Positions 36,917-45,317 of a stretch of 64,000 nucleotides of DNA are shown piece after piece. Under the pieces are notes generated by a model. It was not told where the DNA came from and did not search any database. It worked only from the letters and a program-made list of their open reading frames with translations. Every line of letters begins with the position of its first letter. The stretch's first letter is position 1. Origin of the DNA: an uncultured Bacilli bacterium (GTDB taxonomy: Bacteria; Bacillota_I; Bacilli_A; RF39; UBA660); contig CAKOOV010000007.1 of the NCBI GenBank assembly GCA_934098435.1, positions 8,049 through 72,048 on the forward strand, given 5' to 3'. The position numbers and the translations under genes were made by a program.

Positions 36917-37594
36917 ATGTATGAAAGAACATTAGCCCTAATTGGCGAAGATAATCTAAATAAAATAAAAAGTAAAAACATCCTAGTATTAGGTACTGGT
37001 GGAGTAGGGGGATACACCATAGAAACACTTGTAAGAAGTGGCATTCAACATATAACAATAGTAGACTATGATGTAATAGACCCCTCTAATATAAATAGAC
37101 AAATCATAGCAAATAGTAATAATATAGGTAATTATAAAGTAAATGAATGGGAAAAAAGAATCAAAGAAATAAATAAAGATATCCAAGTAAAGAAAATAAA
37201 TGAAAAAATAACTAAAGATAATATAAATATATTATTTGAAGAAGAATATGATTATATAATAGATGCTTGTGATACTATTATCGTAAAAAAATTACTAATA
37301 AAATTATGTAAAGAAAAAAATATAAATCTCTTAACAGTATGTGGTATGGGAAGAAAATTAGATATAACAAAAATAAAAATATGTGATATAAAAGATACAA
37401 GTTATGATCCAATAGCCAAAGCCCTAAGAAAATATATCAAAGATGAAAAAATAAAAGGTAAAACCATGTGTGTCTTTTCCATAGAAAAACCAAATAACAC
37501 AAATAAAGAAGTAATATCATCAATGATGCCCGTACCTTCAGTAGCGGGCATATATGCCGCTAATTATATATTACAAGATATAATAAAGAAATAA
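36917..37594 (+). CDS. tcdA: tRNA threonylcarbamoyladenosine dehydratase
   Basis: A 225-residue ThiF/E1-like protein. The nucleotide-binding motif VLVLGTGGVGGYTIETLVRSG is near residue 20, with DYDVIDPSNINRQI after it and IDACDT near residue 115. TcdA uses ATP to cyclise t6A to ct6A in tRNAs. The aspS-6S-tcdA-(rarA) neighbourhood is the Bacillus yrvM arrangement. A terminator follows. Confidence 0.88.
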   Translation: MYERTLALIGEDNLNKIKSKNILVLGTGGVGGYTIETLVRSGIQHITIVDYDVIDPSNINRQIIANSNNIGNYKVNEWEKRIKEINKDIQVKKINEKITKDNINILFEEEYDYIIDACDTIIVKKLLIKLCKEKNINLLTVCGMGRKLDITKIKICDIKDTSYDPIAKALRKYIKDEKIKGKTMCVFSIEKPNNTNKEVISSMMPVPSVAGIYAANYILQDIIKK

Positions 37595-37625
37595 AAGAAT
37601 ACAAAAATAGTATTCCTTTATTTTA
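37594..37625 (+). terminator. terminator after tcdA
   Basis: GAATAC/GTATTC stem with a seven-base A-rich loop, flanked by A's and followed by CTTTATTTT. Confidence 0.75.
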
Positions 37626-37669
37626 TGTTAACTTATAATTAACTATATTAATAATAAATAATATATATT

Positions 37670-37690
37670 ATGTAACCAAATAATTTACAT
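37670..37690 (+). promoter_or_regulatory. palindromic operator-like site before the radical-SAM operon
   Basis: ATGTAACCA then AATAATTTACAT, matching the site at 26344-26364 in 19 of 21 bases. TTTACA within it could be a -35 box. It lies 45 bases before the precursor-peptide gene. Confidence 0.6.
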
Positions 37691-37734
37691 AATTAAAATT
37701 AAAAGTATTGTAAAATTAAAAAAAGGAGGTAATT

Positions 37735-37941
37735 ATGTTAAAAGCAGATTTAACAAAATTTAAAAGATTAATGGAACTTTATCAAACTTATCAAAAGCAG
37801 GCTAATTCAAGTGAAAGAACAATATATTCATTACATGATGATAGCGGTCCTGGAGATCCGGATTATCATTGTGATACACATGATAATTACGTCGTAAACT
37901 CAAAAGTAAAAATAAAAGTAAAAGATAATGTCACAAATTAA
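37735..37941 (+). CDS. putative RiPP precursor peptide
   Basis: A 68-residue peptide with a very strong ribosome-binding site (AAAGGAGG at 37722-37729). The first 30 residues form a Lys-rich helical leader (LTKFKRLMELYQTYQKQ); the following SGPGDPDYHCDTHDNY segment is rich in Asp, His, Tyr and has the only Cys. CDTHD fits the C-x3-D pattern of Cys-to-Asp thioether peptides made by radical SAM enzymes; HDN and YVVN are also possible cyclophane-type sites. A basic tail follows. Its end overlaps the radical SAM gene by 14 bases. Precursor status is inferred from size, layout and partner. Confidence 0.6.
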   Translation: MLKADLTKFKRLMELYQTYQKQANSSERTIYSLHDDSGPGDPDYHCDTHDNYVVNSKVKIKVKDNVTN

Positions 37942-39016
37942 TACTTTAATAAAACCAACTCATAATTGTAATTTAAGATGTAATTATTGTTTTCATGAAA
38001 AATATGGATATGAAAAGAAATTATTAGATATGAATAAGCTAAAAAAATATATTGATCTATTATCAGAAAATTATAAATATATTAATTTAGTTTGGCATGG
38101 TGGAGAAGCACTTACTGTGCCTCTTGACTATTATGAAGATATATATAACTATTGTGATAGCAAAAATTCAAAGTTTATGTTTTCGGTGCAAACCAATGGT
38201 ACTCTTTTAACACCAAAAATAGTTAATTTCTTTAATAGGACCAATACTAATATAGGTTTATCTTTTGATGGTTTAAATAATGAATTGATGCGTAGACATA
38301 CCAATGAAACATTAGAAGGTATAAAATTACTACAAAAAAATCACTACAATCCTGGTGCTATAATAGTGATAAATCAAAATAATGTAAAAAATCTAATAAA
38401 TGAATATGAGTATTTTAAATCAATGAATCTAAGTATGAAAATTAATCCAATGTTTAATGATGGAGCTGCCGTAAAAGGAGGGTTACCATCTCTAGATCCA
38501 GATGAATACATAAAATATTTTACTAATTTCTTTAAATACTGGATAAATGATAAAACATGTAATATTAACGTTACGACTTGTGAAGAATTAGTAAATCTAG
38601 TTCTTAATGAACATTCAAAAGTATGTACTTTTAATTCATGTTTAGGGAAATGGTTATGTTTAGATTCTGATGGAATAATATATCCATGTGATAGACTATG
38701 TACAGATGAATACAATCTTGGTAATATTGAGGATATTACTTCTATAAACAAAGTTTTTATGAATGATAATTTTTTAAGATTGTTAGAGAAAAGTATCTTA
38801 AGAAGAGATGAATGTATTAAAACTTGTGAATATTATAAAAATTGTTATTCAGGCTGTAATGCCAATAGTATCTTATCAGAATTAGAAGGAATGAATATAT
38901 CATGTTATATTCAAAAAGGTATATTAAAAGAATTAAAAGAATATATACTAAATGCAAAATATAATATACAAGATGTTAACCCAACTTATAGTAGAATTTT
39001 AGCAAAGAGGAAGTAA
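37928..39016 (+). CDS. radical SAM/SPASM peptide maturase
   Basis: A 362-residue enzyme. The iron-sulfur motif C-x3-C-x2-C is CNLRCNYC near residue 14, followed by the family's HGGEAL (usually GGEP) and QTNGTLL segments. The C-terminal SPASM domain has many Cys: CTFNSCLGKWLC, IYPCDRLC, and CIKTCEYYKNCYSGC. Such enzymes install crosslinks in ribosomal peptides or activate sulfatases; with a tiny Cys-containing gene directly upstream, peptide maturation is more likely. The genes overlap and lie under an operator-like site. No transporter or protease gene is in the operon. Confidence 0.87.
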   Translation: MSQINTLIKPTHNCNLRCNYCFHEKYGYEKKLLDMNKLKKYIDLLSENYKYINLVWHGGEALTVPLDYYEDIYNYCDSKNSKFMFSVQTNGTLLTPKIVNFFNRTNTNIGLSFDGLNNELMRRHTNETLEGIKLLQKNHYNPGAIIVINQNNVKNLINEYEYFKSMNLSMKINPMFNDGAAVKGGLPSLDPDEYIKYFTNFFKYWINDKTCNINVTTCEELVNLVLNEHSKVCTFNSCLGKWLCLDSDGIIYPCDRLCTDEYNLGNIEDITSINKVFMNDNFLRLLEKSILRRDECIKTCEYYKNCYSGCNANSILSELEGMNISCYIQKGILKELKEYILNAKYNIQDVNPTYSRILAKRK

Positions 39017-39017
39017 A

Positions 39018-39584
39018 ATGAAATATGTATATCATGGTAGTCATATTCCTAATTTAAAATTAATTAAAAGAAATGAAAGTACACATATGAAAGAATGGGT
39101 ATATGGAACATATTCAAAGGTAGTTGCAATGATATTTTCTTCGCCTATGCATAGTGATTTATATTATTTTTTGTCAGGAAATGGAAGAACCACTAAAATA
39201 ACATTAGTAGAAAGAAAAAAAGGAATGTTTCGTAAGATATTTAATACTAGTGGTTCTATTTATACACTAAGTAGTAAAAACTTTGCCGAGGGCCAAACAG
39301 GTTGGAGTGCCGAAGTAGTAAGTAATTATGATGAGGAAGTGCTAAAAGAAGAATTTATTCCTAATTTATATGATGAATTAATAAAAGTGGCGAAAAGGGG
39401 AGATGTAAATTTGTATTTATATCCTAATAGACCTGATTATATTCCTCTAGATAATAGTGATTTAATACCTAAGTTTGCTAGGTATAATAAAAATAGTAGA
39501 GCCGTAGAAGCATTTCTTCAAATATATCCAGAATTAAAAGATAAGTTATATAAAGAAATAGAAAACAAACAAGGAATACAATAA
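39018..39584 (+). CDS. possible ADP-ribosyltransferase-like protein
   Basis: A 188-residue soluble protein one base after the radical SAM gene. It begins YVYHGSHIPNLKLIKR, followed by WVYGTYSKVVAMIFSS and later GQTGWSAEVVS. A Y-H-G-S start, then a Tyr before an Ala-rich helix, then a late Glu resembles the H-Y-E triad layout of PARP-type ADP-ribosyltransferase folds. This is pattern reading only; no family name can be given with certainty. As third gene of the operon it may act on the modified peptide, on a target, or be an associated toxin. Confidence 0.45.
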   Translation: MKYVYHGSHIPNLKLIKRNESTHMKEWVYGTYSKVVAMIFSSPMHSDLYYFLSGNGRTTKITLVERKKGMFRKIFNTSGSIYTLSSKNFAEGQTGWSAEVVSNYDEEVLKEEFIPNLYDELIKVAKRGDVNLYLYPNRPDYIPLDNSDLIPKFARYNKNSRAVEAFLQIYPELKDKLYKEIENKQGIQ

Positions 39585-39597
39585 TTGTATTCCTTTT
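39571..39597. terminator. bidirectional terminator between convergent genes
   Basis: An 11-bp stem with arms AAGGAATACAA (39571-39581) and TTGTATTCCTT (39585-39595) has T-runs available on both strands. It overlaps the ends of the radical-SAM operon and of rarA. Confidence 0.85.
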
Positions 39598-40801
39598 ATA
39601 AATTACTTAATTTATCCATAATATCTTTAAGCATTTTTTCATTCTTATTTTCTTTAGGATAATAATATTTTTTATCAATAAGACTATCAGGTAAATATTG
39701 TTGTTTTACATAATCATTTTTATAATTATGAGGATATTTATAATCACTAGAAGGATTCTTAAGATGATTAGGAACATCAGATACATTACCACTTCTAACA
39801 TCATTTAAAGCAAGATCAATAGCCGTTTCAGCCGAATTACTCTTAGGAGATAAAGCAAGTTCTATAACAATAGCAGAAAGAGGTATTCTAGCCTCAGGAA
39901 AACCAAGCCTTAAAGCTGAGTTAATAGCAGCATCAACCTTAGGACCCATACTAGGATTAGCAAGTCCAATATCCTCATAGACAATAACAGATAATCTACG
40001 AGTAATAATATCCAAATCATCACTCTCAATAAGCCTAGCCAAATAATGAAGAGAAGCATTAACATCACTACCTCTAATAGACTTTTGAAAAGCCGAAATA
40101 ACATTATAGTATCCATCACCATTTTTATCACTATAACTATTAACTCTATTTCTAATCTTCTTAACTACAGAAATAGTAATATGTTTATCAGAAGTACTAT
40201 AATAAGCTACTTCAAGCAAATTATAAGCAAATCTAAGATCACTACCCGCTAAAATAGCAACATATTCTTTAGCATCATCATCTATAGTCAATCCATCTAA
40301 ATAATTAGAAGAAACAGCCTTATCAATACCCTTCATAATATCATTAGTAGTTAAATCCTTAAGTTCAAATAGCTGACATCTACTTCTAATCGCAGGATTA
40401 ATAGCATGATAAGGATTAGCAGTAGTCATCCCAATCAAAGTAATAATACCAGATTCCAAATAAGGAAGTAATATATCCTGTTTATCCTTATTAAGTCTAT
40501 GAATTTCATCCACTATTAAAATCATACTACCATATAATTTAGCTTCTTCTATAACAATATCAAAATCCTTTTTATTATTAACAACAGCATTAAGACACCT
40601 ATATCTAACACCAAGTTCATTACTAATAGCGGTAGCAATACTAGTTTTACCAATACCAGGATGACCATATAAAATCATTGAAAATAACTTCTTATTCTTA
40701 ACCAAATTATATATAACATTATCCTTACCAACTAAATGTTCTTGACCAATAATATCTTCTAAAGACTTAGGTCTTAATTTAACCGCTAATAATTCTTCCA
40801 T
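39596..40801 (-). CDS. rarA: replication-associated recombination protein A
   Basis: About 401 residues of the RarA/MgsA AAA+ family, which acts at stalled replication forks. Walker A is YGHPGIGKTSIATAIS, Walker B is LIVDEIHRLNK, and the clamp-loader-like N-terminus is RPKSLEDIIGQEHLVG. The C-terminal tetramerisation region (SPKSNSAETAIDLALNDV) is present. ATG 40801 is chosen over a GTG at 40810 because AGGTGAT is then correctly spaced. In Bacillus rarA (yrvN) follows tcdA; here the radical-SAM operon is inserted between them. Confidence 0.93.
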   Translation of the reverse strand: MEELLAVKLRPKSLEDIIGQEHLVGKDNVIYNLVKNKKLFSMILYGHPGIGKTSIATAISNELGVRYRCLNAVVNNKKDFDIVIEEAKLYGSMILIVDEIHRLNKDKQDILLPYLESGIITLIGMTTANPYHAINPAIRSRCQLFELKDLTTNDIMKGIDKAVSSNYLDGLTIDDDAKEYVAILAGSDLRFAYNLLEVAYYSTSDKHITISVVKKIRNRVNSYSDKNGDGYYNVISAFQKSIRGSDVNASLHYLARLIESDDLDIITRRLSVIVYEDIGLANPSMGPKVDAAINSALRLGFPEARIPLSAIVIELALSPKSNSAETAIDLALNDVRSGNVSDVPNHLKNPSSDYKYPHNYKNDYVKQQYLPDSLIDKKYYYPKENKNEKMLKDIMDKLSNL

Positions 40802-40810
40802 ATATATCAC

Positions 40811-42034
40811 CTAATCATACATTCTATAACTATTAGTTAATTTTAAAACTCTTTCCCTTTCTTTTTTTATAACTTCTTCATCATTATAATTATTAAGAAC
40901 ATTATAAATAATATCACCAATTAAAACAAAGTCATCTTCCTTAAGTCCCCTAGTAGTCATAGCGGGACTACCAATACGTATACCACTAGCCTTCATAGGA
41001 CTAAGTGTTTCATTAGGAATAGTATTCTTATTAACCGTAATATGAACACTATCCAAAATAGCTTCAGCTTCTTTACCAGTAATACCAATAGAATTATAAA
41101 CATCAAGTAAAATCAAATGATTATCCGTGCCATCAGATATAACCTTCATACCCTTACTAATTAAATAATCACTTAAAGCCTTAATATTTTTTAACACCTG
41201 CTTTTGATAAGTAACAAATGAAGGTTGCAAAGCCTCATAAAAACACTCAGCTTTAGCAGCAATAATATGCATAAGAGGACCACCTTGAATACCAGGGAAA
41301 ATAGTCTTATTAATTTTTTTAATTATATCCTCATTATTAGTAAGAATAATACCACCTCTAGGACCTCTTAAAGTTTTATGAGTAGTAGAAGTAACAACAT
41401 CAGCATAATCGAGAGGATTCATATGCAAATGTGCCGCTACAAGCCCAGCAATATGAGCCATATCAACAAATAAATAAGCACCAACGCTATCAGCAATTTC
41501 TCTAAATTTCTTAAAATCAATACTTCTAGAATAAGCACTAGCCCCCGCTATTATCATTTTAGGCTTTTCTTTTAAAGCAATCTCTCTAACCTTATCATAA
41601 TCCAAATATCCTGTATCAGAATCAACCCTATAATCAACAATTTCATAATCGATACCACTAAAATTAAGACTATGACCATGAGTAAGATGACCACCATCAG
41701 AAAGATTCATCCCCATAACTTTATCACCTTTATTAAGAAGTGCTCTATATACAGCCATATTAGCAGAACTACCACTATGAGGTTGAACATTAGCATATTT
41801 ACAATTAAATAATTCACACGCATATGAAATAGCTAATTCCTCAACAATATCAACATTTTCACATCCACCATAATACCTTTTAGAAGGATAACCTTCAGCA
41901 TACTTATTAGTAAAAACACTACCTTGAAGTTCTAAAATATCTTTAGATACATAATTCTCACTAGCGATAAGTTCAATATTATCATTTTGCCTTTTAATTT
42001 CCTTATTTAAAGCATCTCTTATTAACTTATCCAT
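40811..42034 (-). CDS. glyA: serine hydroxymethyltransferase
   Basis: A 407-residue PLP enzyme converting serine and tetrahydrofolate to glycine and methylene-THF. The PLP-Lys motif VVTSTTHKTLRGPRGG is near residue 225, with DMAHIAGLVAA and YAEGYPSKRYYGGCE upstream. Length is typical. It is co-directional with rarA, whose ribosome-binding site overlaps its 3' end. folD, the next enzyme in one-carbon metabolism, is encoded at 59.6-60.5 kb. Confidence 0.97.
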   Translation of the reverse strand: MDKLIRDALNKEIKRQNDNIELIASENYVSKDILELQGSVFTNKYAEGYPSKRYYGGCENVDIVEELAISYACELFNCKYANVQPHSGSSANMAVYRALLNKGDKVMGMNLSDGGHLTHGHSLNFSGIDYEIVDYRVDSDTGYLDYDKVREIALKEKPKMIIAGASAYSRSIDFKKFREIADSVGAYLFVDMAHIAGLVAAHLHMNPLDYADVVTSTTHKTLRGPRGGIILTNNEDIIKKINKTIFPGIQGGPLMHIIAAKAECFYEALQPSFVTYQKQVLKNIKALSDYLISKGMKVISDGTDNHLILLDVYNSIGITGKEAEAILDSVHITVNKNTIPNETLSPMKASGIRIGSPAMTTRGLKEDDFVLIGDIIYNVLNNYNDEEVIKKERERVLKLTNSYRMYD

Positions 42035-42165
42035 TTATATCAACTCACTTTCTTAATTTATTATAACTTATTTATATAACAAAGTAAATATAAAATACAC
42101 ATCTTAATCATTTGTAAAAGTAATCAAAGTATGATATTATAAATATATAAGAAGGGAAGATATAT

Positions 42166-42291
42166 ATGTTAATAAAATTATTAATCTGGCCATTTAAACT
42201 AATAGAGTATACTTTCAAACTAATATTTCAAATAATGTTTTGGCCCATTATGTTTATATTAAACTTAATCAATAGTACAAGTAATAAATAA
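42166..42291 (+). CDS. 41-residue membrane peptide
   Basis: ATG 42166 follows GAAGGGAAG (42151-42159) and opens 41 codons rich in Ile, Phe, Leu and Trp with two F/W-P motifs (IWPFKLIEYTFKLIF and MFWPIMFILN). The peptide is likely membrane-embedded or amphipathic. It has its own TATTAT -10-like box upstream and is followed by hairpins. No homologue recognised. Confidence 0.5.
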   Translation: MLIKLLIWPFKLIEYTFKLIFQIMFWPIMFILNLINSTSNK

Positions 42292-42294
42292 TTA

Positions 42295-42391
42295 GATAAT
42301 TATCTAGGTTACAGGACCCTATTAATTTTTAATAATGTATAAAAAGAAGATAAAACAGTTTAGCAAACAACCTAACTGTTTTATTTTATTA
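42295..42391 (+). terminator. hairpin and terminator after the small peptide gene
   Basis: A hairpin with arms near 42296-42308 and 42317-42327 is followed by a clear terminator: AAAACAGTT (42354-42362) and AACTGTTTT (42374-42382), then T-rich ATTTT. Confidence 0.7.
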
Positions 42392-42400
42392 AAATATTTA

Positions 42401-42452
42401 AATTATAGACTCAAGGCTATAATTTACCTCTTAAGACTACAGGCTTAAGAGG
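42401..42452 (+). repeat. two tandem perfect hairpins with matching loops before xerD
   Basis: Hairpin 1: AATTATAG/CTATAATT with loop ACTCAAGG. Hairpin 2: CCTCTTAAG/CTTAAGAGG with loop ACTACAGG. There is no T-run, so they are not terminators. The second loop is the exact reverse complement of the loop at 31959-31966. Confidence 0.6.
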
Positions 42453-42535
42453 ATATAAAATGTAAAATTAATGTCATAAAGTTTACTAAAAATACTAATA
42501 ATGTTATAATAAATATGAAAGTAGGGTAGTAATAA

Positions 42536-43456
42536 ATGATAAAAATAGATAATCTAAAATTAAATAAAAATAATAAAGATATCTTAGAAAAATATCAAAT
42601 ATATCTTCTTACAGTAAAACAAAAAGAAGAAAAAACAACAGTATCATCATATATAGAAGATATCTATAAATATCTAGAATATATGGAAAATAATAAAATA
42701 AAAACTGCCCTAAATATAGAATATCAAGACATAACAAAATACTTAAAATATCTAGATAATAATAACTATGAAACATCTTCAATAATAAGAAAAATAGTAT
42801 CAATAAAACTATTCCATAAATATTTAAGTGAAGAATATAAAATAAAAGATATAAGTAGTAAAATAATAAATCCAAAATTAAGAAGAAAATTACCTAATAT
42901 ATTAACAATAGAAGAAGTAGATAACTTATTAGATATAAAATTAAATACCCCATTTGATTATCGAAATAAAGCTATGTTAGAACTAATGTATTCATCAGGC
43001 TTAAGAGTCAGTGAATTAGTAGATTTAAAACTAAACAATATAGACTTAGATAATGGTTATGTAAGATGTCTAGGTAAAGGAAAAAAAGAAAGAATAATAC
43101 CTATAGGAGAAATAGCTATAGAATATCTAAAAAAATATATAAACGAATATAGAAATAGCATGAAAAAAGGTTATTATACTGAGAATGTATTTTTAAATAA
43201 TCATGGAAAAAACATAACAAGACAAGGTTTCTTTCTAATAATAAAAAATATAGCCAAAGAAAAAAATATAAATAAAAATATAACACCACATATGTTAAGA
43301 CATAGTTTTGCTACTCACTTACTAAATAATGGAGCCAATCTAAGAACCATTCAAGAAATGTTAGGTCATAGTAGTATAACTACTACTCAAATATATACAA
43401 ACGTATCAAACGATATAATAAAAGAAAATTATGAAATATATAAAAGGAGAGATTAA
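42536..43456 (+). CDS. xerD: tyrosine recombinase XerD/XerC
   Basis: A 306-residue site-specific recombinase that resolves chromosome dimers at dif. The catalytic residues are visible: Arg in SSGLRVSELVDL, His-x-x-Arg in PHMLRHSFATHLL, His in MLGHSSITTTQIYTNVS, with the Tyr nucleophile in IYTNVS. The SAM-like N-terminal core-binding domain is complete. Neighbouring a phosphohexomutase gene, it recalls the xerD-deoB pair of Bacillus. It lies 1.6 kb from the dif-flanked prophage, which probably uses this protein for integration. XerC versus XerD cannot be settled by eye. Confidence 0.9.
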   Translation: MIKIDNLKLNKNNKDILEKYQIYLLTVKQKEEKTTVSSYIEDIYKYLEYMENNKIKTALNIEYQDITKYLKYLDNNNYETSSIIRKIVSIKLFHKYLSEEYKIKDISSKIINPKLRRKLPNILTIEEVDNLLDIKLNTPFDYRNKAMLELMYSSGLRVSELVDLKLNNIDLDNGYVRCLGKGKKERIIPIGEIAIEYLKKYINEYRNSMKKGYYTENVFLNNHGKNITRQGFFLIIKNIAKEKNINKNITPHMLRHSFATHLLNNGANLRTIQEMLGHSSITTTQIYTNVSNDIIKENYEIYKRRD

Positions 43457-43457
43457 A

Positions 43458-44825
43458 ATGAAATTAAACAAAGAAATATTTAGAGAATATGACATAAGAG
43501 GAATATGGCAAAAAGATATAGATGGAGAAATATCTTATTATATAGGAAGAGCATTTGCCACCAAATTACTAAGTTATGGAAAAGATACAATGCTCGTAGG
43601 ATATGATAATAGATTAAGTTCAAAAGAAATAGAAACAAATCTAGTAAAAGGACTTACTGATAGTGGTGTTAATGTCGTAAGACTAGGATTAGTTACAACA
43701 CCAATGTATTATTATGCCTGGGATAAATTAAATATAAAATGTGGTATAATGATAACAGCAAGTCATAATCCAAAAGAATATAATGGCTTTAAAATGAGTT
43801 ATAATGGTATACATAACTGTTTCGGTAAAGAAGTATTAGATCTATATTATATAATAATAAATGGAATATATGCTGAAGGAAAAGGGACAATATCAAACTA
43901 TAACATCCAAGAAGATTATATAAAAATGATAAAAGAACATATAAATTTAGGAAATAATAAATTAAAAATAGTATATGATTGTGGTAATGGAACAACATCC
44001 ATAGTAGCAAAAGATATATTTGTATCAAATAAAAATATCGAATATATACCACTATATAACACATCAGACGGAAGTTTTCCAAACCATAATCCAGATCCAG
44101 CAGTTGAAGAAAATCTTACCGACTTAAAGAAAAAAGTAATAGAAGTACATGCCGATTGCGGTATAGCTTTTGATGGAGATGGCGATAGAGTAGGAGTAGT
44201 ATCCGAAAAAGGAGAATATATAGAAATAGATAAATATATGATAATAATATGGCGTAATATCTATAACAAAGTAAAAAATAAAAAAGGCTTCTACGACGTA
44301 AAATGTTCTAACGTATTAAAAGACGAACTAATAAAATTAGGAATCGAACCAATAGAAACAAGAACCGGAAATTCATATACAAAAAAAATATCTTATGAAA
44401 ACGATTACCCATTTGGAGGAGAATATTCAGGACACTTATACTTTAGAGATAAATTCATTGGTAACGATGATGGAATATATGGCGGATTAAGATTAGTAGA
44501 AATACTATCAAACAAGAAAACAACCGTCTCAGAAGAACTAAAAGGCATCTCGGTATATTATTCCTCAAAAGAAACAAAACTACCCGTAGAGGACTCAAAA
44601 AAGGCCGATATAATAGATAGAGTAGAGGAGTATGTAAAAAATAAAGGATATAAATATCAAACAATAGATGGAATCAAAATAATCTACCCAGATGGCTTTG
44701 CCCTAATAAGAAAATCAAATACATCCCCTAATATAATAACAAGATATGAATCCAAAGATAAAGAAAAATTAAAACAAATAGAAGAAGAATTCACTTCCCT
44801 ATTAAATAAACTAAAAGAAGAGTAG
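43458..44825 (+). CDS. phosphomannomutase/phosphoglucomutase
   Basis: A 455-residue alpha-D-phosphohexomutase. The N-terminal REYDIRGIW, active-site serine loop TASHNPKEYNGFK (Ser near residue 100), metal loop DGDGDRVG (near residue 240) and sugar-binding GGEYSGHLYF are all present. It supplies mannose-1-P or glucose-1-P for surface glycans. ATG 43458 is chosen because AAGGAGAG precedes it; an upstream ATG lies inside xerD. A bidirectional terminator follows. Confidence 0.93.
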   Translation: MKLNKEIFREYDIRGIWQKDIDGEISYYIGRAFATKLLSYGKDTMLVGYDNRLSSKEIETNLVKGLTDSGVNVVRLGLVTTPMYYYAWDKLNIKCGIMITASHNPKEYNGFKMSYNGIHNCFGKEVLDLYYIIINGIYAEGKGTISNYNIQEDYIKMIKEHINLGNNKLKIVYDCGNGTTSIVAKDIFVSNKNIEYIPLYNTSDGSFPNHNPDPAVEENLTDLKKKVIEVHADCGIAFDGDGDRVGVVSEKGEYIEIDKYMIIIWRNIYNKVKNKKGFYDVKCSNVLKDELIKLGIEPIETRTGNSYTKKISYENDYPFGGEYSGHLYFRDKFIGNDDGIYGGLRLVEILSNKKTTVSEELKGISVYYSSKETKLPVEDSKKADIIDRVEEYVKNKGYKYQTIDGIKIIYPDGFALIRKSNTSPNIITRYESKDKEKLKQIEEEFTSLLNKLKEE

Positions 44826-44846
44826 GAGTCCCTATTCTTCTTCTTT
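44814..44846. terminator. bidirectional terminator
   Basis: AAGAAGAGTAGG and CCTATTCTTCTT arms around AGTC, with A and T runs on the two sides, lie between the convergent mutase and Cys-rich peptide genes. Confidence 0.85.
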
Positions 44847-44990
44847 ATTATCATCGTTATCACAATTCTTACAAGAATTACTATTCTCATGACAGTTACA
44901 TTCATAACCATTATCATGACAATTACACTTTAAAGAATTATTAGATTTTAAATTACTTTCATTTTTTGAAGTTTTATTTTTCTTACTCAT
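44832..44990 (-). CDS. 52-residue Cys/His-rich peptide
   Basis: ATG 44990 (minus) follows a strong GGAGGTAA site. The peptide has a Lys/Asn/Ser-rich N-terminus and then six Cys and two His in CNCHDNGYECNCHENSNSC plus KNC, a doubled C-N-C-H unit, and an acidic tail. It looks like a small metal-binding (metallothionein-like) peptide; a secreted or modified peptide is an alternative, but no export signal is seen. It lies between the mutase gene and the prophage. Confidence 0.6.
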   Translation of the reverse strand: MSKKNKTSKNESNLKSNNSLKCNCHDNGYECNCHENSNSCKNCDNDDNKEEE

Positions 44991-45093
44991 TTTAATTACC
45001 TCCATTAATATTATTAACAATAAAATAAAAGTATATACAAAATAAATAGAGTAAATATATGGAAATAAAATAACAATAATCATCCAGCAAAAA

Positions 45094-45125
45094 TAGAACT
45101 TAACATAATATTAAGTATTAAGATA
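45094..45125 (+). other. left attachment site of the inovirus (attL)
   Basis: A 21-base sequence (45094-45114) starting TAGAACTTAACATAA is repeated exactly at 50383-50403. It holds one Xer arm (ACTTAACATAA, reverse complement of a TTATGTTAAGT XerD-type arm) and the 6-base core TATTAA. The outer arm here (45115-45125) is not dif-like, as expected for a phage-derived half. Confidence 0.75.
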
Positions 45126-45148
45126 CTTAAAAAGTCTCTTAAAACGCA

Positions 45149-45175
45149 AAAAAATGCCAAATAATGGCATTTTTA
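45149..45175 (-). terminator. terminator of the leftward phage operon
   Basis: AAAATGCCA (45151-45159) and TGGCATTTT (45165-45173) arms; read on the minus strand a T-run follows. It ends the repressor unit. Confidence 0.8.
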
Positions 45176-45298
45176 TTTTTTAATTTTTTTAATTATACTA
45201 ATAATTATTCCAATTATTCCAACAATGAATAAAAATAAAAATAGTGGGTGTTTTAATATTTCCATAGACATATCTATGCTTAAATCTCTTAATGACAT
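45173..45298 (-). CDS. 41-residue phage membrane peptide
   Basis: ATG 45298 (minus) follows AAAAGGAG and lies 19 bases after the repressor stop, so the two are probably co-transcribed. The peptide has a short N-terminus (MSLRDLSIDMSMEILKHP), one membrane segment (about 20-36) and a basic tail. As a gene co-expressed with a repressor in the prophage state, it could be an immunity or superinfection-exclusion protein; this is inference. Confidence 0.6.
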   Translation of the reverse strand: MSLRDLSIDMSMEILKHPLFLFLFIVGIIGIIISIIKKIKK

Positions 45299-45317
45299 TT
45301 ATATACTCCTTTTCAAT

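Noticed and set aside
42536..43456. xerD as the integrase gene of the prophage
   Set aside because: It lies outside the attachment repeats in a chromosomal context (next to the hexomutase), so it is a host gene that the phage may borrow.
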